From Gammaproteobacteria bacterium (GTDB lineage Bacteria > Pseudomonadota > Gammaproteobacteria > Burkholderiales > Gallionellaceae), in assembly GCA_018813765.1 (NCBI GenBank), contig JAHJBC010000004.1:1-64000 (forward strand): a stretch of DNA of 64,000 nt. Direction: 5' to 3'. Every line of letters begins with the position of its first letter. Within the stretch, counting starts at the first letter, position 1. Of this stretch, positions 57,442 through 64,000 are shown piece by piece. The position numbers and the translations under genes were made by a program. Under the pieces are notes generated by a model. It did no database searches. It worked only from the letters and a program-made list of their open reading frames with translations, and had not been told where the DNA came from.

Positions 57442-58460
57442 TGACGACCTTTCGCGCATACCGCATCTTCAAGCAAGACGACAGCTCGGCCGGGCGATTC
57501 ACCGACCTGTCTCTGGACGAACTCGACCCCGGCGAGGTCGTCATCCGGGTGCATTACTCCGGCGTCAATTACAAGGACACGCTCGCCGCGACCGGCGCGG
57601 GCAAGGTGATACGGCGCTTTCCCTGCGTTGGAGGGGTGGATGCATCGGGCATCGTGGAGAGCTCGTTCGACGCGCGCTTCCAGCCGGGCGACAAGGTGCT
57701 GGTCACCGGCTACGAGATGGGCGTGGCGCATGACGGCGGTTTTGCCGAATTCGTGCGCGTCCCTGCGGACTGGGTGGTGCCGTTGCCGCTGAACCTTTCA
57801 CTGTTCGAGGCCATGGCGCTGGGCACGGCCGGATTCACCGCCGCGCTCGCCATACACCGGCTGGAGCAGAACGAACTCACGCCGGACAAGGGCAAGGTGA
57901 TCGTCACCGGCGCGACCGGCGGGGTGAGCAGCATCGCCATCCAGATGCTGTCGCAACTGGGCTACCAGGTCGTCGCGATGACCGGCAAGGACAGCGAACA
58001 CGAATATCTGAAGTCTTTGGGCGCGAGCGAGATATTGCCGCGCAAGAGTGTCGAACTGACCAGCGCGCGACCGCTGGAACGGGCGCAATGGGCGGGCGCG
58101 CTGGATTCGGTGGGCGGCGACACCTTGTCCTGGCTCACGCGCTCAATGCTGCAGAACGGCGCCATCGCCAGTTATGGCAACGCGGGCGGGTTGGAACTGC
58201 ATACCAATGTGTTCCCCTTCATCCTGCGCGGCGTGAAACTGCTGGGCGTGGATTCCGCCGCGACTCAGATGCCGCTGCGCAAGCAGATGTGGCAGCGCCT
58301 GGCCGACGACCCTTCGACTGGGCTCAGGACAGGTCTCAAACCCCGCAACTTCGACCTGTTCGCCCATACCGTCCCGTTTTCCGGACTGGAGGCGGTGTTC
58401 CCGGAGATGTTGAAAGGAGAAACGCGCGGACGCGCGGTGGTGCAAATCGCTGGCGATTGA
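57441..58460 (+). CDS. acuI: AcuI/YhdH-family acrylyl-CoA reductase-like quinone oxidoreductase
   Basis: About 339 residues of the MDR (zinc-free alcohol dehydrogenase-like) superfamily. VHYSGVNYKDTLAATGAGKV, VDASGIVESS, TAGFTAALAIHRLEQN and the NADPH loop VTGATGGVSSIAIQML fit the AcuI/YhdH branch. AcuI reduces acrylyl-CoA to propionyl-CoA with NADPH. Start ATG 57441 overlaps the sucB stop; GTG 57438 is also possible. A 24-nt dispersed repeat (58310-58333) is read in frame as DPSTGLRTG, an insertion between ADDP and KPRNFDLF. The link to the TCA genes is positional only. Confidence 0.82.
58310..58333. repeat. 24-nt dispersed repeat inside acuI-like gene
   Basis: CCCTTCGACTGGG-CTCAGGACAGG, the complement-strand relative of 48314-48337, read in frame as a short peptide insertion. 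Confidence 0.6.
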
Positions 58461-58493
58461 AATTCGCTCGGTTATAATGCGCGCCCCTCACGT

Positions 58494-58578
58494 GCGGAAG
58501 TGGCGGAATTGGTAGACGCACTGGATTTAGGTTCCAGCGCCGCAAGGTGTGCAGGTTCGAGTCCTGTCTTCCGCACCA
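58494..58578 (+). tRNA. tRNA-Leu (anticodon UAG)
   Basis: The acceptor stem GCGGAAG/CTTCCGC is followed by an encoded ACCA end. The anticodon arm is CTGGA-TTTAGGT-TCCAG, giving anticodon TAG. A long variable arm (GCGCCGCAAGGTGTG region) and the T-arm GCAGG-TTCGAGT-CCTGT fit class II tRNA-Leu. A TATAAT at 58473-58478 just upstream is its probable -10. Confidence 0.97.
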
Positions 58579-58612
58579 TCAGTGATCAACCCGGATCGTT
58601 CATTCGAGTGCA

Positions 58613-58679
58613 GTAGGATGGGTTGAGTGTAGCGATACCCATCGTGTTTTGATGGGTTTCCTTCGTCAACCCATCCTAC
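58613..58679. repeat. REP-like long palindrome after tRNA-Leu
   Basis: GTAGGATGGGTTGA and TCAACCCATCCTAC are perfect 14-bp arms. An inner hairpin (ACCCATC/GATGGGT) lies between them. The family is shared with 42553-42589. Confidence 0.75.
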
Positions 58680-58724
58680 CGGCACTGCAACAAGGATCGG
58701 CCTTTGCGAACATGGCGCAGATGA

Positions 58725-61262
58725 TCAGGCTAACTGCTTGCGCAGCGTAGCGCTCAGCTCTTCCACTTCCTGCGGTTTGTCCAGTGCCTCCCCGCTGATC
58801 CAGAACGTGTCTTCCGCGCGCGCGCCCAATGTGTTGATCTTGGCGCTGCGCAGGTCGATGCGGTGGCGCGCGAGGGTGTAGGCGATGCTGGCCAGCAGGC
58901 CGGGGCGGTCACCCGCGACGATATACAGCCGGTGCTGGCCTTTCCTGTCGGCGGAGATGGTGACGCGCGGGGTGATGGGGAAGTGCCTGAGCTGGCGGCT
59001 GACGCGTCCGGCTTGCGGCGCGGGCAGGGCTTCCTTGCTGAGCAGTTGCTGGGCCAGTTCGTATTCGATGAAGTTCATCACGTCGCGGTAGCTGGTCTTG
59101 CTGCCGGTCGAGTCCATCACCAGGAAGCTGTCCAGTGCGTAGCCGTGCTGGGTGGTGTGAATCTTGGCTTCCATGATGTTGTAGCGCATGCGTTCGAAGA
59201 AGCCGCAGATGCGCGCGAACAGGAAGGGCTGGTCGGGGCAGTACACCATGACCTGGATACCTTCGCCCATGCGCGCCAGACGTGTCTTGACCACCGGTTG
59301 TTCGGTGTTGACGCGGTGCGCGAGCAGACGGGTGTGCCAGGCGATCTCGTCCGGTTCGTGGTGCAGGAAGTAATGTGCGTCGAACTGTCCCCACAGCAGT
59401 TCATGGCGTTCGGGCCCGACTGCATACAGATTGAGCACTTCGCGCGCGCGTTCGCGTATCTCGCCGACCTGATCGGCGACCCTGCCGCCGGTCATGATGC
59501 GGCGGGTGGCGCGGAACAGGTCTTCCATCAATTTGCCCTTCCACACGTTCCACACCTTGGGGCTGGTGCCGCGGATGTCGGCCACGGTGAGCAGGTACAG
59601 TGCGACGAGGAAGCGGTCGTTGGGGATCTTGTCGGCGAAGGCGGCGATCACGTCCTGGTCGGACAGGTCCTGCGTCTGTGCGGTGGAGGAAAAATCCAGA
59701 TGGTGCTCGACCAGCCAGATGATCAGTTCGCTGTCTTCGCGCGTCAGCCCGTGCTGCTTGCAGAAGCGCATGGCATCGGCGCGGCCCAGTTTTGAGTGGT
59801 CGCCGCCGCGTCCCTTGGCGATGTCGTGGAACAGACCGGCGATGTAGAGTACTTCGGGCCGCGCGAAGTCCTTCATCAGTTTGTTGCACAGCGGATGCTC
59901 GGGCGCGTGCTTCTCCAGCGTGAAGCAGCGCAGGTTATGCACCACCATCAGGATGTGCTCGTCCACTGTGTAGACATGGAACAGGTCGTGCTGCATCTGG
60001 CCGACGATGCGCCCGAACGCGGGCAGGTAGCGGCCGAGGATGCCGTTGCGGCTCATGCGTCGCAGCACATGGGTGATGCCGTGAGGCTGGCGCAGGATGT
60101 CCATGAACAGCTTGCGGTTGTGCGGGTCGCGCCGGAAAGCCGCGTCGATGCGGTGGCGCGAGCTCCACAGCGCATGCGCGGTCGCGGCGGAGAAGCCGGT
60201 CAGTTCCGGGTGCTGTTCCATGAGCAGGAAACTCTCGAAGATCGCGGAGGGTTCTTTCTCGAACAACTGGTCGTCGCGCAATTCCAGTTTGTCGTCGTGT
60301 GACAGGAAACGCTCGTTGATCGGGGAGATGACCGAGCCTTCCGGGAACAGGTGGTCGCGCAGGTTTTGCAGCAGCACGGCGTTGAGCAGCACCACCGCGC
60401 GCTTGGTGCGGTAGTAGCGCTGCATCATGTGTTCGCTGGCCCGGCGGGTCTCGGTTGCGGCGATGTGCATCTGTTCCGCCAGTTCGGTCTGGAAATCGAA
60501 CAGCACGCGATCTTCGCGCCGGTTCGCCAGGAAGTGCAGGCGGATGCGCAACGTTTGCAGCAGCGTCTCGTGGCGCGCCACGGCGCGCGCTTCCTGTGCC
60601 GTCATCAGCCCTGCTGCGGCAAGTTCCTTCCAGGTGCCGCCGAATCCGCTGGCGCGGCTGATCCACAGCACGTTCTGCAAGTCGCGCAGGCCGCCGGGGC
60701 TTTCCTTGATGTTGGGTTCGAGGTTGAAGTCGGTGTCCAGGTAGCGCGTGTGGCGCTGTTCCTGTTCCTGCACCTTGGCGAGAAAGAACGAGCGGCGGCT
60801 CAGATGGTGGGCGAGCGTCTCGCGCATCTCGCGGAACAACGTGCGGCTGCCGGTGATGTGGCGGGCTTCCAGCAGGTTGGTCTGCACCGTCACATCAGAG
60901 GATTCGGCCATGCAGTCGCCTATGGTGCGCACGCTGTGCCCGACCTCCAGCCCGATATCCCACAGATTGCCGACCAGTTCCTGCAGGCGCTGCTGCAATG
61001 CCTCGTCTGGCGGCTGCGGCAGCAGGATGAGCAGGTCGATGTCTGACTTGGGAAAGAGTTCGGCGCGGCCATAGCCGCCCACCGCGACCAGCGCCAATCC
61101 GGCAGGCATGCCCTGTTCCTGCCAGACCATGCGCAGGTGGCGGTCAACCAGCATGGCGTGGGCGTGCAGGAAACGTGCGGAGTTGGGTTTGGCCAGATAT
61201 TCCTGCTGCAGGGCCTGCCGGGCCGTGCGCAGACTGTCCCGTATCTCCGCGATGGACTTCAT
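58725..61262 (-). CDS. glnD: Bifunctional uridylyltransferase/uridylyl-removing enzyme (PII regulator)
   Basis: A protein of 845 residues. The nucleotidyltransferase domain has VGGYGRAELFPKSDIDLLIL, the HD domain has LFHDIAKGRGGDHSKLG, and two C-terminal ACT domains sense glutamine (VMVYCPDQPFLFARICGFFE and YIVAGDRPGLLASIAYTLAR). It uridylylates or deuridylylates PII proteins to signal nitrogen status. It follows map by 10 nt and is probably co-transcribed with it. Confidence 0.96.
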   Translation of the reverse strand: MKSIAEIRDSLRTARQALQQEYLAKPNSARFLHAHAMLVDRHLRMVWQEQGMPAGLALVAVGGYGRAELFPKSDIDLLILLPQPPDEALQQRLQELVGNLWDIGLEVGHSVRTIGDCMAESSDVTVQTNLLEARHITGSRTLFREMRETLAHHLSRRSFFLAKVQEQEQRHTRYLDTDFNLEPNIKESPGGLRDLQNVLWISRASGFGGTWKELAAAGLMTAQEARAVARHETLLQTLRIRLHFLANRREDRVLFDFQTELAEQMHIAATETRRASEHMMQRYYRTKRAVVLLNAVLLQNLRDHLFPEGSVISPINERFLSHDDKLELRDDQLFEKEPSAIFESFLLMEQHPELTGFSAATAHALWSSRHRIDAAFRRDPHNRKLFMDILRQPHGITHVLRRMSRNGILGRYLPAFGRIVGQMQHDLFHVYTVDEHILMVVHNLRCFTLEKHAPEHPLCNKLMKDFARPEVLYIAGLFHDIAKGRGGDHSKLGRADAMRFCKQHGLTREDSELIIWLVEHHLDFSSTAQTQDLSDQDVIAAFADKIPNDRFLVALYLLTVADIRGTSPKVWNVWKGKLMEDLFRATRRIMTGGRVADQVGEIRERAREVLNLYAVGPERHELLWGQFDAHYFLHHEPDEIAWHTRLLAHRVNTEQPVVKTRLARMGEGIQVMVYCPDQPFLFARICGFFERMRYNIMEAKIHTTQHGYALDSFLVMDSTGSKTSYRDVMNFIEYELAQQLLSKEALPAPQAGRVSRQLRHFPITPRVTISADRKGQHRLYIVAGDRPGLLASIAYTLARHRIDLRSAKINTLGARAEDTFWISGEALDKPQEVEELSATLRKQLA

Positions 61263-61272
61263 GAAGATGTAC

Positions 61273-62064
61273 TCAGGCGGGGACGGGCGGCGATCCGGCG
61301 GAAAGGGTCAGCACTTCATAGCCGGTCGGGGTGACCAGGATGGTGTGCTCGTATTGCGCCGACAGGCTGTGGTCCTTGGTCACCACGGTCCAGCCGTCGC
61401 CGAGCTGTTTGATCTCCTTGCGTCCCGCATTGACCATGGGTTCAATGGTGAAGATCATGCCCGCTTCCAGCTTGGGGCCGGTGCCTGGTTTGCCGTAATG
61501 CAGCACCTGCGGTTCCTCGTGGAATTTGTTGCCGATGCCGTGCCCGCAAAATTCGCGCACCACGCTGTAGCCCATGCCTTCGACGAAGGTCTGGATGGCG
61601 TGGCCGATGTCGCCCAGATTGGCGCCCGCCCTGACGGTGCGGATGCCGCGCCACATCGCTTCATGGGTCGTCTCGCACAGGCGCTTGGCCTGGATGGACG
61701 GTTCGCCGACGTAGTACATGCGGCTGGTGTCGCCGTGCCAGCCGTCCTTGATCGTGGTGATGTCGAGATTGACGATGTCGCCGTTCTTCAGTTTCTTGTC
61801 GCTGGGCACGCCGTGGCATACCTGGTGGTTGATCGAGGTGCAGATGGATTTCGGATATGGGGTGTGGCCGTGCGGCGCGTAGTTGAGCGGGGCGGGCACG
61901 CAGCCCTGCACGTTCACCATGTAATCGTGGCAGAGGCGGTCGAGTTCGTCGGTGGTGACGCCGACCTTGACGAAGGGGCCGATGTAGTCGAGCACTTCTC
62001 CGGCCAGACGACCGGCAATGCGCATCTTTTCGATTTCCTGCGGGGTTTTGATGCTAATGGACAT
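61273..62064 (-). CDS. map: Methionine aminopeptidase, type I
   Basis: A protein of 263 residues. Metal ligands are visible: D in IVNLDITTIKDGWHGDTSR, H in GHGIGNKFHEEPQ, E in IFTIEPMVNAG and the last E in QYEHTILVT. SINHQVCHGVP is the family signature. It removes N-terminal Met from nascent proteins. It is the first gene of a map-glnD unit. Confidence 0.97.
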   Translation of the reverse strand: MSISIKTPQEIEKMRIAGRLAGEVLDYIGPFVKVGVTTDELDRLCHDYMVNVQGCVPAPLNYAPHGHTPYPKSICTSINHQVCHGVPSDKKLKNGDIVNLDITTIKDGWHGDTSRMYYVGEPSIQAKRLCETTHEAMWRGIRTVRAGANLGDIGHAIQTFVEGMGYSVVREFCGHGIGNKFHEEPQVLHYGKPGTGPKLEAGMIFTIEPMVNAGRKEIKQLGDGWTVVTKDHSLSAQYEHTILVTPTGYEVLTLSAGSPPVPA

Positions 62065-62143
62065 TATCTATATGGGGGTTACGTACAGGCGCGAGGATAG
62101 TGGATAGCGCGCATCAGCACAACCTCAAGCGGCGGCGGAAATG

Positions 62144-62170
62144 AAAAGGCACGCCATCGGCGTGCCTTTT
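62144..62170. terminator. Terminator between helicase and map
   Basis: AAAAGGCACGCC-ATC-GGCGTGCCTTTT, a 12-bp perfect stem beginning with A-run and ending in T-run, so it can act in both directions. It lies just downstream of the minus-strand helicase gene. The rest of the map upstream region shows nothing more. Confidence 0.85.
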
Positions 62171-62191
62171 CGATACTACGAACAGCAGGAA

Positions 62192-63766
62192 TTAACGCTT
62201 GTTACCGCTGTTATGTCCGCGGCCCAGCGCGAAGCTGGTGCCTTGCGGACGGCGGGCGGCAGTGTGCGGTGCTGCGGTATGGTGCGACGGAGCCGCACGA
62301 TTGCCGTTCACGTTGCCGTTGGCATTGCTGGCCGCATTGCCGCCGAAAGGGGCACGGGCAGGGCGGGCATCGTTGCTGAAGCGGCTGTGTTTGTGGCCTT
62401 CGCGGCGCTGGTCCTGCGAGTGCTCGTGACGGCTGTCCGGTGCAGCATGACGGTTGAAATTGCCGCCGTTGTTGCTGCGACCAGCGTAGCCGCCGCCATT
62501 ACCGTTGCGACCGGCGTAACCGCCGCCGTTACCGCGAGGAGCGCCGCCGCGAGGTGCGGAGGAAGCGGGACGCGGTTTGAATTTCGGCTCCATGCCTTCG
62601 ACGGTGTGTGCCTTGATCGGCTGGCCGGTGAAGCGCTCGATCTTCTTCAGGTTCATCGCATCGCGGTTGGAGGCGAACGACACAGCGATACCGGACGCGC
62701 CGGCACGACCGGTGCGGCCGATGCGGTGTACGTAGTCTTCGGCAAATTTGGGCAGGTCGAAGTTGATAACGTGAGTGATGCCTGCCACGTCGATGCCGCG
62801 TGCGGCAACGTCGGTGGCGACCAGCACGCGCACATTGCCGCGACGCAGGTTGAGCAGGGTGCGGTTGCGTTCGCGCTGGTTCATGTCGCCGTGCAAAGCG
62901 GCGGCGGCATGGCCGGCGGCGGACAGTTCGTCAGCCAGCATGTCGGCATCGCGCTTGGTGGCAGTGAACACCAGTGCCTGGTTCAGGTCGACATCGCGCA
63001 GCAGATGGTCGAGCAGGCGGTTCTTGTGCGCCATATCGTCCACGTACATCAGGCGTTGTTCGATGTTCTCGTGACGGGCCTGGGCGGCGGCGACGCTGAT
63101 GCGTTTCGGGCTCTTCAGCAGGCGCATGGCCAGGTTGCCGATCGCGCCTTCCAGTGTGGCGGAGAACAGCAGGGTTTGGCGGGTTGCCGGTGTGGCGGCG
63201 GCGATGCGCTCCACGTCGTCGATGAAGCCCATGTCCAGCATGCGGTCGGCTTCGTCCAGCACCAGCATCTCAAGACGCGAGAAGTCGATGCGGCCACGTT
63301 CGATGTGGTCGATCAGACGGCCCGGCGTCGCCACCAGGATGTCGACGAAGCCGGACAGCAGCTTGTTCTGCAGCGGGTAGGGCATGCCGCCGAGGATGCT
63401 CACAACTTTGACGCGCATGTTCTTGCCGTATTTGTTGGCGGCGTCGGACACTTGCTGCGCCAGTTCGCGGGTCGGGGTCAGCACCAGCACGCGCGGGCCT
63501 TTGCTGCGCACGGTCGATTCGACCGACAGCTTATGCAGGGCGGGCAGGATGAAAGCGGCGGTCTTGCCGGTGCCGGTCTGGGCGGAGGCCATCAGGTCAT
63601 GGCCGGCCATCGCCTGGGGGATCGCTTCGGCTTGAATGGGGGAAGGTACGGTATAGCCCGCATCTTCCACAGCCTTCAGGATGGCCGGGGCCAGGCCCAG
63701 AGAGGCAAAAGTGACTGCGTTTTCGGCGGTCGCGGGTACGGCAGTTGCAATGATATTTTCAGACAC
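62192..63766 (-). CDS. rhlE: DEAD-box RNA helicase (RhlE-like)
   Basis: A protein of 524 residues. All helicase motifs are present: the Q motif region PSPIQAEAIP, ASAQTGTGKT, TPTRELA, VLDEADRMLDMGF, SAT, and VHRIGRTGRAG. The C-terminal ~140 residues are Gly/Asn/Arg-rich (GGGYAGRNGNGGGYAGR) and are expected to be disordered and RNA-binding. It is a likely RNA remodelling or cold-adaptation helicase; the exact RhlE/DbpA class is a guess from the tail. Downstream of its start (63767-64000) I see no gene. Confidence 0.9.
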   Translation of the reverse strand: MSENIIATAVPATAENAVTFASLGLAPAILKAVEDAGYTVPSPIQAEAIPQAMAGHDLMASAQTGTGKTAAFILPALHKLSVESTVRSKGPRVLVLTPTRELAQQVSDAANKYGKNMRVKVVSILGGMPYPLQNKLLSGFVDILVATPGRLIDHIERGRIDFSRLEMLVLDEADRMLDMGFIDDVERIAAATPATRQTLLFSATLEGAIGNLAMRLLKSPKRISVAAAQARHENIEQRLMYVDDMAHKNRLLDHLLRDVDLNQALVFTATKRDADMLADELSAAGHAAAALHGDMNQRERNRTLLNLRRGNVRVLVATDVAARGIDVAGITHVINFDLPKFAEDYVHRIGRTGRAGASGIAVSFASNRDAMNLKKIERFTGQPIKAHTVEGMEPKFKPRPASSAPRGGAPRGNGGGYAGRNGNGGGYAGRSNNGGNFNRHAAPDSRHEHSQDQRREGHKHSRFSNDARPARAPFGGNAASNANGNVNGNRAAPSHHTAAPHTAARRPQGTSFALGRGHNSGNKR

Positions 63767-64000
63767 AATGGTTCCTTAAATTTTTCAGACACAGCGCATG
63801 CGCGGCCACAGGCCACACAATGGAATTCAGCAGGGGGGAAATACCCTCTACCGGCGCAAACAAACATCGTCGCTAACCGGTGGAGCTTGGCGCATCCTTG
63901 AAGCGGATGCAGAGGGGTCAGAAAACGATGGACTCGATACCGCCTTGGGAGCGGCAAGGCGCGCATTATACGGATGGATGGAATAAAAGCCAGCGAAATG

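Noticed and set aside
63798-63986. 62-codon frame at the right end
   Set aside because: No ribosome site, no family resemblance, and it lies in the upstream region of the helicase gene.

Overview
The window is GC-rich chromosomal DNA, most likely from a betaproteobacterium of the Nitrosomonadales/Gallionellaceae type. That placement is an inference from the sdhCDAB-sdhE-gltA-sucAB block, the glnD/map pair and the many short intergenic repeats; no rRNA or marker phylogeny is available here. About 45 protein genes, one tRNA-Leu(UAG) gene, several REP-like repeats and two decayed genes were found. There is no CRISPR array, prophage or intact insertion sequence.

Layout. 1-1.1 kb: a decayed small gene and a frameshifted REP-associated transposase with its REPs. 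1.2-7.4 kb: a thiolase, a chalcone-isomerase-like periplasmic protein, an ATP-grasp enzyme, an HD-GYP phosphodiesterase and an AMMECR1/MEMO pair. 7.5-24.8 kb: central carbon genes around pyruvate, oxaloacetate and malate (mdh, ppdK, two-subunit pyruvate carboxylase pycA/pycB, transhydrogenase pntAB, a cyclic-nucleotide-binding protein, a CitE-like lyase), plus a 1584-residue CoA-dehydratase-activase-like fusion.

25.2-47.1 kb is the most striking part. A tightly packed run encodes a soluble fumarate reductase (FeS and flavoprotein subunits with HdrC/HdrB-like partners and a ferritin-like protein), a four-subunit 2-oxoglutarate:ferredoxin oxidoreductase (KorDABC), and an HdrA-MvhD-Flx-like module of the kind that performs flavin-based electron bifurcation. 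It is followed by a two-subunit ATP-citrate lyase (aclB, aclA), an Aquifex-type aconitase and a monomeric NADP isocitrate dehydrogenase. These are the signature steps of the reductive TCA cycle. 48.5-57.4 kb then holds an oxidative TCA block (sdhCDAB, sdhE, gltA, sucA, sucB). So the window carries both directions of the cycle, with separate enzymes at the three direction-setting steps: fumarate/succinate, succinyl-CoA/2-oxoglutarate and citrate cleavage/synthesis.

57.4-64 kb: an AcuI-type oxidoreductase, tRNA-Leu, glnD, map and a DEAD-box helicase.

Working model (inference): Flx takes electrons from NAD(P)H, and HdrA splits them between the FRD/HdrBC side (fumarate to succinate, high potential) and a ferredoxin (low potential) that feeds KorABCD. 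ATP-citrate lyase closes the cycle. PPDK, PYC and MDH move carbon from pyruvate to PEP, oxaloacetate and malate. Pyruvate:ferredoxin oxidoreductase, fumarase and succinyl-CoA synthetase are not in the window and must be elsewhere if the cycle is complete.
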